Assembly: GCF_002028405.1 (NCBI RefSeq)
Contig: NZ_CP020046.1
Coordinates: 2,790,001-2,854,000, forward strand
DNA length: 64,000 bases
Reading direction: 5' to 3'
Origin: Thiomonas intermedia
GTDB lineage: Bacteria; Pseudomonadota; Gammaproteobacteria; Burkholderiales; Burkholderiaceae_C
Shown here: piece after piece, positions 48,861 through 58,398 of the stretch
Numbering within the stretch: position 1 is the stretch's first letter
Layout of the letters: the number at the start of each line of letters is the position of its first letter
The notes under the pieces: model-generated
What the model saw: the letters and a program-made list of their open reading frames with translations, nothing else
Told to the model about the DNA's origin: nothing
The model's database searches: none
Made by a program: the position numbers and the translations under genes

Positions 48861-50075
48861 CTAAGGCCTGGCTGTGGCTGTCTTTCGCGCGTCGCGCAGC
48901 ATCGCCCCCAATAGCACCATGCCCGCGATCATGACGGCTGCCGTGACTTCCAGCGCGCCGCGGTAGTTTCCCGTGTGCGCCGCCATCGAACCGGCCATCG
49001 CCGGCGCGATGATCTGGGCCACGCCGTAGCTCAGGGTCAGGCGGGCCATGGCCTTGGCAGGGTTGTCGGGAAAATGTCGGCCGATCAAGGTCAGCGTGAG
49101 GCTGACGATGCCCACGAAAGTACCGCCATACAGCACGGCGCTGAGGAGGTTCAGGGCCGTGTCGGTCGTCGCCACGGGCAGGACGATGGACACCGTCTGC
49201 AAGCCGAAGGCCAGCAGCAGCGCGGGGGTGTCGCCCATGCTGCGCGCCACGCGATCCCAGAGAAAGCTCGAGGGTGCGGCGGCGACGCCGACGATGACCC
49301 AGACCCATCCGCCCCTGCTGGCGAGCAGGGGCAGTTTGTCGAGAATCGCGACGATGAAGGTGGCGCTGATCACGTAGCCGAAGCCGGCACAGAAGTAGAC
49401 GGCGATCAGCAAGGCCATCCAGCGGCGCGGCGGCGGGGCGACCGTGCCATGAGCGACGCTGGACGACGTTGGCATGGGCGCTGCGGGCGGCGGCAGCCAG
49501 CGCCAGGCGGGCACGAAAAACACCAGGCCGAGCAACCCCAGGCCCATCCATTGCTGCGCCCAGGTCAGGTGGGTCATCATGGCGCCCACGGCCAGCCCGG
49601 AGATCACGATGCCCAGTCCGAGCCCGGTGAAATGCAGCCCCAGCTCGGGCCGATGGCCGTGACGAATCAGCCAGTTCAGTGCCAGGCCCGAAGCCAGCAG
49701 CAACCCTGCCGTGCTCGACAGGCCCGAGAGAAAGCGCAGCACCGCCCAGGCCGCGGTGTTGTCGGTGAAGCCCAGTGCGGCCGTGGTCACGACCGCGAGG
49801 ACCAACCCCAACCGGTACATCACGAATTTCTGCGGCAGGCTGCCCACCGAGGCGGCGACGATCGCGCCGGTGATGTAGCCCGCGTAGTTGAACGTGGCCA
49901 GCCATCCCGCAGCGAGGTCGGTGAGACCGGCCTCGCGGTGCATGATGGGCAGCATGGGCGTGTAGGCGAAGCGCGCCAGGCCGACGGTGAGAACGAGCGC
50001 GCAGATGCCTGCGAACAAGACACGCAGGCGTTGACCCGCGCTGGCCTGGCCTGGAGTGTGGGGTGTGATGGACAT
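48861..50075 (-). CDS. YbfB/YjiJ family MFS transporter
   Basis: 404 residues with about 12 membrane segments. N-terminal signature LARFAYTPMLPIMHREAGLT and TFNYAGYITGA are typical of the YbfB/YjiJ family. Substrate unknown. Lies 55 bases downstream of guaC on the same strand, so it may be co-expressed with it. Confidence 0.88.
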   Translation of the reverse strand: MSITPHTPGQASAGQRLRVLFAGICALVLTVGLARFAYTPMLPIMHREAGLTDLAAGWLATFNYAGYITGAIVAASVGSLPQKFVMYRLGLVLAVVTTAALGFTDNTAAWAVLRFLSGLSSTAGLLLASGLALNWLIRHGHRPELGLHFTGLGLGIVISGLAVGAMMTHLTWAQQWMGLGLLGLVFFVPAWRWLPPPAAPMPTSSSVAHGTVAPPPRRWMALLIAVYFCAGFGYVISATFIVAILDKLPLLASRGGWVWVIVGVAAAPSSFLWDRVARSMGDTPALLLAFGLQTVSIVLPVATTDTALNLLSAVLYGGTFVGIVSLTLTLIGRHFPDNPAKAMARLTLSYGVAQIIAPAMAGSMAAHTGNYRGALEVTAAVMIAGMVLLGAMLRDARKTATARP

Positions 50076-50130
50076 GAATCGTCGCAGGAGGATCAGCCGT
50101 GCATGCTAGAGCGCGCGCCCTGCCGCTGGC

Positions 50131-51108
50131 TTACATCAGCACATGCTCGCCCGCATTGTTCTGCCCGAGGATGATGTAGTTGACCTTGCGGATGTCGGCG
50201 AGCGTGAGGCCGCCTGCGTAGGAAATGGAGCTCTGCAGATCCTCCTCCATTTCGCGCAGCGTATCGGCTAGGCGGCCCTTCAGCGGCTCCAGAATGCGCT
50301 TGCCCTCGACGTTGCGGTAGGTGCCCTTGTTGAATTCGGAGGCGCTGCCGTAATACTCCTTGAACAACTGGCCGTTGACTTCCACGGTCTGTCCGGGCGA
50401 CTCCTCATGTCCTGCCAGCATGGAGCCGATCATGACCATGCTGGCCCCGAAGCGCACGCTCTTGGCGATGTCGCCATGTTCGCGGATGCCCCCGTCGGCG
50501 ATGATGGGTTTGGTCGCCACCCGCGCGCACCACTTCAGCGCCGAGAGTTGCCACCCGCCCGTACCGAAGCCGGTTTTCATGCGGGTGATGCACACCTTGC
50601 CCGGGCCTATGCCTACTTTGGTGGCATCGGCGCCCCAGGCTTCGAGATCGATCACCGCCTCGGGCGTGCCGATATTGCCGGCGACGACGAAGGCTTGCGG
50701 CAGCTTGTGCTTGATGTGCGCGATCATGCGCTGCACGCTGTCGGCGTGGCCGTGGGCGATGTCGATGGTGATGTAATCGGCACCCGTGCCCTCGGCGGCG
50801 AGTTGGTCGATGAGCGCCTTGTCATCCGCCTTGACGCCCAGCGAAATGGAGACGAATAAACCGGCATCGCGCATCTGGCGGGCGAAGGCCGCGACGTCGA
50901 CATCAAAGCGGTGCATCACATAAAAGTAGTCGTTGGCCGCCAGCCACCGGCAGACGTTCGCATCCACCACGGTCTTCATATTGGCGGGCACCACCGGCAG
51001 ACGAAAGCGCCGCCCGCCAAACTCGGTTGACGGATCGCATTGGCTGCGGCTCTCCACCCGGCACTTGCGCGGCAACAGCAGAATGTTGTCGTAGTCGAAG
51101 ATGTGCAT
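50131..51108 (-). CDS. guaC: GMP reductase
   Basis: 325 residues, the short GuaC type of the IMPDH/GMPR family. Catalytic Cys in [20 protein letters not shown], phosphate loop [14 protein letters not shown]. Converts GMP to IMP using NADPH. ATG at 51108 chosen because it gives the family N-terminus [12 protein letters not shown]; the upstream 20 codons in frame run into an attenuator-like hairpin. Forms part of the purine set scattered in the region (purM, amn). Confidence 0.94.
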   Translation of the reverse strand: MHIFDYDNILLLPRKCRVESRSQCDPSTEFGGRRFRLPVVPANMKTVVDANVCRWLAANDYFYVMHRFDVDVAAFARQMRDAGLFVSISLGVKADDKALIDQLAAEGTGADYITIDIAHGHADSVQRMIAHIKHKLPQAFVVAGNIGTPEAVIDLEAWGADATKVGIGPGKVCITRMKTGFGTGGWQLSALKWCARVATKPIIADGGIREHGDIAKSVRFGASMVMIGSMLAGHEESPGQTVEVNGQLFKEYYGSASEFNKGTYRNVEGKRILEPLKGRLADTLREMEEDLQSSISYAGGLTLADIRKVNYIILGQNNAGEHVLM

Positions 51109-51144
51109 CACGGTCTCCAGAAGGGGCGCACATTTGCGGCGCGC

Positions 51145-51180
51145 ACAAAAAACCGGGCGGCAAGACATTTGCGGCCCGGT
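51145..51180 (-). terminator. Terminator-like hairpin in the guaC leader
   Basis: On the minus strand ACCGGGC pairs with GCCCGGT, with an inner GCAA/TTGC pairing, followed by a run of six T. It ends about 37 bases before the guaC ATG. The gene on its upstream side runs the other way, so there is no minus-strand gene for it to terminate, making a transcription attenuator for guaC likely. The 10-mer CATTTGCGGC occurs twice (51131 and 51166). Confidence 0.65.
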
Positions 51181-51253
51181 GATTCATTCTAGGCCCCGGG
51201 GGGGATCGGACCGAGGCAGGGGACATTCGACCCCCGCGCCCTAAAATCCGTCC

Positions 51254-53626
51254 ATGTCTGCCCTCATCCAACAACTCAATCCCGAGCAGCACGCCGCTGT
51301 CACCCTGCCTGCTGAGAATGCCCTGATCCTCGCTGGCGCCGGAAGCGGAAAAACGCGGGTGCTCACCACGCGCATTGCCTGGCTGATTTCCACCGGGCAG
51401 GTCTCGCCCGCTGGCATTCTGGCCGTGACCTTCACCAACAAGGCGGCGAAGGAGATGATGGCGCGGCTGTCTGCCCAGCTTCCCATTCCGGTGAGGGGGA
51501 TGTGGATCGGGACTTTCCACGGGCTGTGCAACCGATTTCTGCGGGCGCACTGGCGCGAGGCCGGGTTGCCCCAGACTTTCCAGATTCTCGACATCCAGGA
51601 TCAGCTCGCCAGTATCAAGCGGCTGCTCAAAGGGCTGAATGTGGACGAGGAGCGCCATCCGCCCAAGCAGGTGCAATGGTTCATCAACGGCGCCAAGGAG
51701 CAGGGCCTGCGTCCGGGCGACGTGGAGGCGCGCGATCAGCAAAGCCGGCAACTGGCCGAGATCTATCTGGCCTATGAGGCGCAATGCACCCGCGACGGCG
51801 TGGCCGATTTTGCGGAGCTGCTGCTGCGCTCCTACGAGATCCTGCGCGATAACGCGCCAATCCGCTCGCATTACCGTCAGCGCTTCCGCCACATCCTGGT
51901 GGACGAGTTCCAGGACACCAATCGCCTGCAGTACCAGTGGCTCAAACTGCTTGCCGGACCGGAGGATGCGCACGCCGCCTGCGTGTTCGCCGTGGGCGAT
52001 GACGATCAGAGCATCTATGCCTTCCGCGGGGCGCACGCCGGCAATATGGATGATTACCAGCGCGAGTTCCATGTGCGTCATTTCATCAAGCTCGAACGCA
52101 ACTACCGCTCGCATGGCCACATCCTCGATACGGCCAATACCCTGATCGCGAACAATACGCGGCGCCTGGGCAAAAACCTGCGCACGGAGTCCGGCGCGGG
52201 TGAGCCGATCAGGGTGTTCGAGGCGCCGAGCGACTATGCCGAAGCCCAGTGGCTGATCGAGGAAATCCGGCAGTTGTTGCGGGATGGACTGACGCCCAGC
52301 GAGATCGCCGTGCTGTATCGCGCCAACGCACTGTCGCGGGTCATCGAAGGGGCGCTGTTCAATGCCGGGCTACCTTATCGCGTGTATGGCGGGCTGCGGT
52401 TTTTCGAACGCGCCGAAGTCAAGCATGCGCTGGCCTACCTGCGCTTGCTCGACAACCCGCAGGACGACACCGCTTTCCTGCGCGTCGTCAACTTCCCCGC
52501 GCGCGGCATCGGGGCGCGCACCCTGGAACAGTTGCAGGACGCCGCCCGCCTGCGCGCCACGCCATTGAGCGAAGCCGTGGATGCTCTCGGGGGGCGCGGT
52601 GCGGCCAGTCTGCAGGCCTTTCTCGATCTGGTGGCGCAGATGCGCTTTCAGACCGCGGCCATGAGCCTGCCCGATCTCGTTCGGCATGTCCTTGAAGCCA
52701 GCGGCCTCAACGCGCATTACCGCGAGGAACGCGAAGGGCAGGAGCGGCTGGAAAACCTGGAAGAACTGGTCAACGCCGCTGCCGCCTTCGTCACTCAGGA
52801 AGGCTTTGGTCTGCAAGCGACGGCGCAGCAGCGCCAGGCCCTGAGCGCAGAAGCGGCGGGCGCTGCGTCCGACAGCCTTGCGGCCATCGACGGCATCGAC
52901 CCCGCCACGGGCGAAACCCTCTCGCCGCTGACCGCCTTTCTCACCCACGCTGCGCTCGAAGCCGGCGACAACCAGGCGCAGAACGGGCAGGACGCCATTC
53001 AGATGATGACCGTCCACGCGGCCAAGGGACTGGAGTTCGACGCCGTGTTCATCACCGGCCTGGAAGAAGGTTTGTTCCCGCACGAGAATGCGCTGAGCGA
53101 AGCCGACGGCGTCGAAGAAGAGCGCCGCCTGATGTATGTGGCCATCACCCGAGCGCGCAAACGGCTCTACCTCAGCCTGGCCCAGACCCGCATGCTCCAC
53201 GGCCAGACGCGTTACAACCTGCGCAGCCGGTTCTTCGATGAACTGCCGGTCGAGTCCCTCAAATGGATCAGCGCCAGGCAACCGGGGTTTGGTGGCGGCT
53301 TCGGGGTCGATCAGCACAGCAACTGGAGCTATGCCCCGAAAACAGCGGTGCCCGCCTTCAATTCGCCGACCTCCAGGGGCGGACAGACGCGGCTGACAGC
53401 GAACGCCACGCCGTCGGTTGCAGACAGTTCGAGCATGCCCCAGACGGGTACGCGCGCGCATGGACTGCGTTCCGGGCAGTCTGTGTTTCACAACAAGTTC
53501 GGCGAAGGCGTGGTGCTGAGTCTGGAAGGCGCCGGAGACGAGGCCCGCGCCCAGGTCCGGTTCAACCGCCACGGCACCAAATGGCTCGCGCTGAACATCG
53601 CCAAACTCACGCCGGTGAACGATTGA
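51254..53626 (+). CDS. uvrD: UvrD-type DNA helicase
   Basis: 790 residues, superfamily 1A helicase. Motif I AGAGSGKTR, II DEFQDTN, III DDDQSIYAFRGA, V TVHAAKGLEFD, VI MYVAITRARKRLYL. C-terminal Tudor-like domain around GEGVVLSLEG. Acts in nucleotide excision and mismatch repair. ATG at 51254. Followed by a 430-base gap with palindromic repeats and the left end of an IS element. Confidence 0.93.
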   Translation: MSALIQQLNPEQHAAVTLPAENALILAGAGSGKTRVLTTRIAWLISTGQVSPAGILAVTFTNKAAKEMMARLSAQLPIPVRGMWIGTFHGLCNRFLRAHWREAGLPQTFQILDIQDQLASIKRLLKGLNVDEERHPPKQVQWFINGAKEQGLRPGDVEARDQQSRQLAEIYLAYEAQCTRDGVADFAELLLRSYEILRDNAPIRSHYRQRFRHILVDEFQDTNRLQYQWLKLLAGPEDAHAACVFAVGDDDQSIYAFRGAHAGNMDDYQREFHVRHFIKLERNYRSHGHILDTANTLIANNTRRLGKNLRTESGAGEPIRVFEAPSDYAEAQWLIEEIRQLLRDGLTPSEIAVLYRANALSRVIEGALFNAGLPYRVYGGLRFFERAEVKHALAYLRLLDNPQDDTAFLRVVNFPARGIGARTLEQLQDAARLRATPLSEAVDALGGRGAASLQAFLDLVAQMRFQTAAMSLPDLVRHVLEASGLNAHYREEREGQERLENLEELVNAAAAFVTQEGFGLQATAQQRQALSAEAAGAASDSLAAIDGIDPATGETLSPLTAFLTHAALEAGDNQAQNGQDAIQMMTVHAAKGLEFDAVFITGLEEGLFPHENALSEADGVEEERRLMYVAITRARKRLYLSLAQTRMLHGQTRYNLRSRFFDELPVESLKWISARQPGFGGGFGVDQHSNWSYAPKTAVPAFNSPTSRGGQTRLTANATPSVADSSSMPQTGTRAHGLRSGQSVFHNKFGEGVVLSLEGAGDEARAQVRFNRHGTKWLALNIAKLTPVND

Positions 53627-53680
53627 TCCGGCCTGGAGAGGGATGAACGGGACAATGGGCCTCGCCATGCAAGCGTCTCC

Positions 53681-53890
53681 CCCTCCCAACCTCCCCCACG
53701 GCGTGGGGGAGGAGAAGACTGCGCTGCGCGCGATCTGCGTAAGCCCTCCCAACCTCCCCCACGGCGTGGGGGAGGAGAAAACTGCGCTGCGCGCGATCCG
53801 CGTAAGCCCCTTCCAACCTCCTCCACACTGTGAGGGAGGCGTGTTGGCTCCCTCTCCACTTGTGGGGAGGGTTGGGGTGGGGTGCCGTTT
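53681..53890. repeat. 63-bp tandem palindromic repeats (REP-like) after uvrD
   Basis: Two near-identical 63-bp units (from 53681 and 53744) and a third diverged unit (from about 53807), followed by a different palindrome (CTCTCCACTTGTGGGGAG). Each full unit carries a 10-bp-arm inverted repeat CCTCCCCCAC-GGC-GTGGGGGAGG and then a spacer rich in CTGCGCTGCGCGCGAT. No open frame of interest. Resembles the REP/BIME class of intergenic repeats. Confidence 0.85.
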
Positions 53891-53976
53891 CAAACTGCAA
53901 CGTGCCGGATCAATAGGACCACGCCGACAAGCCGCTTGCGCCCGCCATCGCGGAAACCTACTCCGCGTTGCTTTAA

Positions 53977-55297
53977 CAGGCCGTTGAAAAATCCCCCGCT
54001 GGCGCCTGCGTCCACCGCTACGATCTGAAGGCATCCGAGAACAACCCAGTCGAGGAAGATGAGAGGCAACCAAGACTTTCAGGGGGCGATGTTCAGCTAC
54101 ATCAGCCTTGAAGAACGAGTGCCGCAGGCACACCCGCTGCGCAAGCTGCGCGCCGTGGTTGATGCGCTGCTGGCGACGATGACCGGCGAGTTCGAAGCGG
54201 TGTATGCCCGCCGGGGTCGACCCTCGGTGCCGCCGGAGATGCTGCTCAAGGCCCTGCTGCTGCAGATCCTGTTCTCCATCCGCAGCGAGCGCCAGTTGGT
54301 CGAGGCCATCAACTACAACCTGCTGTACCGCTGGTTTGTTGGCCTGAATATCGAGGACAAGGTCTGGGACCACTCCACCTTCAGCGCCAACCGCGAACGC
54401 CTGTTCAACGAAGACCTTGCCCGTGCCTTCTTCGAGCGCGTCAAGCTCAGCGCCCAGTGGGGCAAGCTCGCCAGCGATGAGCACTTCAGCGTGGACGGCA
54501 CGCTGATTGAGGCCTGGGCCTCGCACAAGAGCTTCAAGCGCAAAGACGATGACAGCGACACGCCGCCCGGACGCAACCCCGAGGTGGACTTCAAAGGGCA
54601 GGAGCGCTGCAACGACACCCACGAGAGCACCACGGACGCCGATGCCCGCCTGTTCAAGAAGAGCCAGGGCGACAAGTCCCGCTTGTGCCACATGGGGCAT
54701 ATCCTCATGGAGAACCGCAACGGGCTGATCGTGGATGTCCAGATCACCCATGCCAGTGGCACCGCCGAGCGCGAGGCGGCGCTGGCGATGCTCAATCGCC
54801 GGGGCAACAAGAACAAGCGGGCCACGGTCGGGGCCGACAAAGGCTACGACAGTAAGGCCTTTAGCAAGGGTTGCCGCAAACGCAAGGTCACGCCCCACGT
54901 GGCGGCCAAGGACAAGCATTCGGCGGTGGACGGCCGCATCAAACGGCACGAAGGCTACAAGACCAGCCTGAAGGTGCGCAAGCGCATTGAGGAGGCCTTT
55001 GGCTGGATCAAGACGGTGGGCGGTCTTGCCAAGACCAAACTGATAGGCCAAGTCAAGCTCACGGGCCAGGCGCTGCTGTGCTTTGCCACCTACAACATGG
55101 TGCGAATGGGCAGCATCGGTGGATGGTGGGACGCGCATCATGCGTAAGCCGTGGGATAGGTGCGCCCGAAAGGGGCAGCATGGCCTGCAAACAGGGCGCA
55201 ATGACCGTCGCAATCGCTGCGCTGATGCATCGAGGCGACTCGTTTCTTCGAAATCAGCACCCGTGGCCCTTTCAATGAGCACTTTTTCAACGGCCTG
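53977..55297 (+). mobile_element. IS5-family insertion sequence, intact, 1321 bp
   Basis: Perfect 15-bp terminal inverted repeats CAGGCCGTTGAAAAA (53977-53991) and its complement (55283-55297), flanked on both sides by TTAA (53973-53976 and 55298-55301), a YTAR-type 4-bp target duplication as known for IS5-group elements. One transposase gene inside. Complete ends and target duplication suggest a recent insertion. Confidence 0.93.
54059..55147 (+). CDS. IS5-family transposase
   Basis: 362 residues, uninterrupted. DDE catalytic candidates: Asp in HFSVDGTLIEAW, Asp in VGADKGYDSKAF, and Glu in RKRIEEAFGWIK, the usual IS5-type R-x3-E end. N-terminal DUF772-like region with HPLRKLRAVVDALL and RGRPSVPPEMLLKALLLQ. 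Likely functional. About 135 bases of non-coding sequence separate its stop from the right end. Confidence 0.94.
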   Translation: MRGNQDFQGAMFSYISLEERVPQAHPLRKLRAVVDALLATMTGEFEAVYARRGRPSVPPEMLLKALLLQILFSIRSERQLVEAINYNLLYRWFVGLNIEDKVWDHSTFSANRERLFNEDLARAFFERVKLSAQWGKLASDEHFSVDGTLIEAWASHKSFKRKDDDSDTPPGRNPEVDFKGQERCNDTHESTTDADARLFKKSQGDKSRLCHMGHILMENRNGLIVDVQITHASGTAEREAALAMLNRRGNKNKRATVGADKGYDSKAFSKGCRKRKVTPHVAAKDKHSAVDGRIKRHEGYKTSLKVRKRIEEAFGWIKTVGGLAKTKLIGQVKLTGQALLCFATYNMVRMGSIGGWWDAHHA

Positions 55298-55301
55298 TTA
55301 A

Positions 55302-55485
55302 GCCTTCCCCAGAACGCCGACAAATGTAAATTTATTGTTTACATCGGTTACGTTTAGAGATTGAAGTGTCGCTCATTGGAGTCGTTGAGCTCTCAGCGGG
55401 CCTCGGCATCGAGCCCGCTGAGCATGCAAGTGACATTGCTCACGTCGTGAGCTGTCCATTCATATCAACGGCTTCGGGGGGAGCA
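55302..55485 (+). promoter_or_regulatory. Leader of the chemotaxis receptor gene
   Basis: AT-rich stretch with palindrome TGTAAA-N7-TTTACA (55325-55343), possibly an operator or promoter part. Downstream a perfect 10-bp stem CTCAGCGGGC/GCCCGCTGAG (55392-55401 with 55413-55422, 11-base loop) lies about 65-95 bases before the ATG with no T-tract, so it is a structured 5' UTR candidate. No sigma-28 consensus is evident. Confidence 0.5.
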
Positions 55486-57084
55486 ATGTTTCAAAACTTC
55501 AAGATAGGCACGCGCCTAGGGATAGGCTTTGGCACGATGGTGGCTCTGTTGATCGCTCTTGCGGCCATCGCCGTATGGAGTGTGCAGTCGATGAAACGCG
55601 CCACTGACGAGGCCACCCGAACAGCCTGGCCGCAAGCGCACAGTGTGAGCGAGATCCGGTCAGCAGCCATTCAGATGGCATCCGACTGCAGGGATTTGCT
55701 TCTGACCCAGGATGCTGCAGAGCGCACGCAGATCCAGAACAAGATTCAAACCAGCGAGCAGGCCGCCCAGGCCGATCTGCAGAAGCTGAGCGGCGAAGTT
55801 CGAAGCGACAGGAGCCGACAACTCTTGGCGCAGACCGCCACCCGGTTGCAGACGTTTGATCAGGCCATGCAGTTCTGCGCTACCACGCAGTCGACGAATG
55901 GCGATGCCATGGGCGTCTTCAGACAGAAGGTCAGACCCGATGAAGACGCGGTCCGGTCGGATCTGCGCCTGCTGGATGATCACTTTGTCGGGCTTTTCGG
56001 CGTTGCCACGCAGCAGGCTGACTCTGCCTACGGCCTTGCACTCGATTCGTCTCTTGGCGCGGCGATTTTTGCGATGGTTCTCGCCATGGTGTTTGGCTTT
56101 GCGCTGACCCGATCCATCACCCGCCCTCTCGGAACGGCGGTTACCGTCGCCAGGCGGGTGGCCGCGGGTGACCTCACGGTGCAGATCGGAGCGACGACCC
56201 GCGATGAAACCGGTCAGCTGCTGGACGCGATGTCGGGCATGGTCGGGCGGCTGACGGCAACACTCCATTCCGTTCGATCCGCGGCCGATCTGCTTTCTTC
56301 GGCTTCGACCCAAGTCTCCGCCACCTCGCAAAGCCTGGCCCAGGCGACCTCCGAGCAGGCGGCCTCGATCGAGGAAACCTCCGCGACGCTGGAGCAGTCG
56401 GCCGCCTCGATAAGCCAGAACGCCGACAACGCCCGTTTGACCGACTCCATGGCGCAACAAGCCACCCAGCAGGCGCAGCAAGGAGGCACGGCGGTTCAAG
56501 CCACGGTTTCAGCCATGAAGAGCATCGCCGAGCGCATCTCCGTGGTCGACGACATTGCCTATCAGACCAATATGCTGGCGCTCAACGCGGCTATCGAGGC
56601 GGCGCGTGCCGGTGCTCACGGCAAGGGCTTCGCCGTGGTTGCCGCAGAGGTGCGCAAGCTGGCGGAGAAAAGCCAGGCTGCCGCCAAGGAGATCGGCGAT
56701 CTGGCGTCTTCCTCCGTGGGACAGGCCGAAACGGCGGGCCGTCTGCTGGAACAGGTGGTGCCGGCCATTGCGAAAACATCCGATCTGGTACAGGAGATCA
56801 AGGCTGCGTCCGAGGAACAGTCCACCGGCATCCAGCAGATCAATCAGGCGGTCTCCCAGCTCTCGGGGGTGACGCAGCAAAACGCATCGGCTTCCGAAGA
56901 ACTGGCGGCAACGGCCGAGGAGATGAATGCCCAGGCGCAGCAACTTCAGGATGCGGTGAATCAGTTCAAGCTGAACGACGCGGAGCCGAATGGGCATGCG
57001 TCGAAGCCCAGCGCCAGGCACAGTCCGTCGCCGGTTCGCGTCGGAGCCAGACTGGCTTCGGCAGAGGGATTCGTGCGGTTCTGA
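55486..57084 (+). CDS. Methyl-accepting chemotaxis protein
   Basis: 532 residues from ATG 55486 (GGGGGGAG before it). N-terminal membrane segment (about residues 11-33), periplasmic 4-helix-bundle-type sensor with two Cys, second membrane segment (about 190-212), HAMP domain ([20 protein letters not shown]), and signalling domain with the hairpin tip [18 protein letters not shown][19 protein letters not shown]. Short C-terminal tail without a pentapeptide tether. Ligand unknown. No che genes nearby. Confidence 0.94.
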   Translation: MFQNFKIGTRLGIGFGTMVALLIALAAIAVWSVQSMKRATDEATRTAWPQAHSVSEIRSAAIQMASDCRDLLLTQDAAERTQIQNKIQTSEQAAQADLQKLSGEVRSDRSRQLLAQTATRLQTFDQAMQFCATTQSTNGDAMGVFRQKVRPDEDAVRSDLRLLDDHFVGLFGVATQQADSAYGLALDSSLGAAIFAMVLAMVFGFALTRSITRPLGTAVTVARRVAAGDLTVQIGATTRDETGQLLDAMSGMVGRLTATLHSVRSAADLLSSASTQVSATSQSLAQATSEQAASIEETSATLEQSAASISQNADNARLTDSMAQQATQQAQQGGTAVQATVSAMKSIAERISVVDDIAYQTNMLALNAAIEAARAGAHGKGFAVVAAEVRKLAEKSQAAAKEIGDLASSSVGQAETAGRLLEQVVPAIAKTSDLVQEIKAASEEQSTGIQQINQAVSQLSGVTQQNASASEELAATAEEMNAQAQQLQDAVNQFKLNDAEPNGHASKPSARHSPSPVRVGARLASAEGFVRF

Positions 57085-57169
57085 AAGAAGGACGCCGACA
57101 TGATCCTGCTTGGAACAGTAGGCACATGTCGACTTGCGCTGGAATGCGGCGGGCTTGCCTTGTGGTGCC

Positions 57170-57207
57170 GGTGCCGGTGAGAGGCGTCGCTCCCTCGGCT
57201 TTTGCAT
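57170..57207 (-). other. Degenerate copy of the tRNA-Thr 3' half (candidate attachment-site remnant)
   Basis: Ungapped alignment with 59661-59698 inside tRNA-Thr gives 31 identical bases of 38, including an 11-base exact start GGTGCCGGTGA, then GTCG, CCCTCG and GCAT blocks. Orientation is the same as the tRNA. It covers the acceptor 3' strand, T arm, variable loop and part of the anticodon stem. It lies between the receptor gene and the AraC gene and contains no intact tRNA. Confidence 0.65.
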
Positions 57208-57301
57208 GGCAAGTGTGAAACATAAAACTGCGAAAGACGCGTGAATACGATGTATTCATGGAAATTTCATCGCATGCTTTGGGGTATGACCCGTTATTTT
57301 T

Positions 57302-58246
57302 CTAAACAGACATCTGACCTTCTGTCGTTTGCGCATGGCGCCCGGCGCTTTCTGTGTAGCGCCGTGGTGACAGCCCCATGGCTCTCTTGAACGCTGCGCT
57401 GAAAGAGCTTTCCGATTCGTAGCCTAGCTCCCGGGCCACGACTGACACTCGTGCCCGAGGTTCTGCTAGTCGCTTGGCGGCGATGAGCATGCGCAACTTA
57501 GTCAGGTAGTCCATCGGCGCATGGCCGACGGTCGTCTTGAAACGTGTGGCGAAAGCGGTGCGGGACATGGCGCTGACGCCGGCAAGCGACGCTACCGTCC
57601 ATCGCTGGGACGGTGCGTCGTGCATCGCGGAAATCGCCGCGCCCATCCGCGAGTCGGCGAGCGCGTACAGCCACCCAGGCCGCGCATGGGCAACCTCGGC
57701 TAAGTGAAACCGCAATATCTTGACAAGTGCGATGTGTGCCAGATGGTCGACGACGACTTCGCAGCCAGGCCGACCCCGTTGGAGCTCGTCGATCATCTGA
57801 TCGATCGCCTCTCGCAGGGTCGCCCTGGCCTCAGGTTCCTTGACCCGCACTACGGTGTCCAGCTCGCTGAACAGAAAGCGTGAAAATCCGCCATCGAACT
57901 CGAAGTGGGCGGCAAACATCATGCATCGGCCGCCTCCGTTGTAGGCCGCGACCGAGCCGTTCGGCCGACCGTCGAAGACGGCCGCGGCATCGACCGGTGG
58001 CAGGGCCAGGTCGCTGGCCATCACGAAGGGGCGACCGCTCGGCAGCATGAAGCAATCGCCAGCGTGCATATGGATGCCCTCGGCATCGCCCTGCACTTGC
58101 AGCCAGCAAGTACCGGACTCCACGCAATAGAGGAAAGCGCCCTCATGCGCTGGGAACTGGATGGCGACGTCTCCGCCGACGTCCGTCGCCCCGACCGTGA
58201 TGCTGCGAGGTCTGGACTGTCGAATGACCTCTGAAAGCGGATCCAT
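57302..58246 (-). CDS. AraC-family transcriptional regulator
   Basis: 314 residues. N-terminal cupin-type sensor (about 1-180) and C-terminal double HTH with WTVASLAGVSAMSRTAFATRFK and VARELGYESESSFSAAFKRAMG, ending SPRRYTES. Divergent from the reductase gene it probably controls. Codon use appears less GC-biased than in the housekeeping genes around it. Located between the tRNA-Thr remnant and tRNA-Thr. Confidence 0.93.
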   Translation of the reverse strand: MDPLSEVIRQSRPRSITVGATDVGGDVAIQFPAHEGAFLYCVESGTCWLQVQGDAEGIHMHAGDCFMLPSGRPFVMASDLALPPVDAAAVFDGRPNGSVAAYNGGGRCMMFAAHFEFDGGFSRFLFSELDTVVRVKEPEARATLREAIDQMIDELQRGRPGCEVVVDHLAHIALVKILRFHLAEVAHARPGWLYALADSRMGAAISAMHDAPSQRWTVASLAGVSAMSRTAFATRFKTTVGHAPMDYLTKLRMLIAAKRLAEPRARVSVVARELGYESESSFSAAFKRAMGLSPRRYTESAGRHAQTTEGQMSV

Positions 58247-58255
58247 CGAAATTTA

Positions 58256-58291
58256 GAACGATCGAATATGTATATGGAACGAATCATTATG
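58256..58291. promoter_or_regulatory. Candidate AraC-type direct-repeat operator
   Basis: Two imperfect direct repeats, GAACGATCGAATATG (58256-58270) and GAACGAATCATTATG (58277-58291), start 21 bases apart, i.e. two helical turns, the usual arrangement of AraC-family sites. They lie just upstream of the araC-type ATG and about 110 bases before the reductase ATG. Confidence 0.55.
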
Positions 58292-58398
58292 GATCATCCC
58301 ACTCTTAATCCTTACAGTGATTCCACTGACGCAGGCGTCCGTGGATGTCGAGATCCACAGACCCAGACGTCAATCCGCCCGTTACATGGAGAAACCTG

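Noticed and set aside
53681-53890. CRISPR array
   Set aside because: The 63-bp units are contiguous and nearly identical throughout, with no variable spacers and no cas genes.
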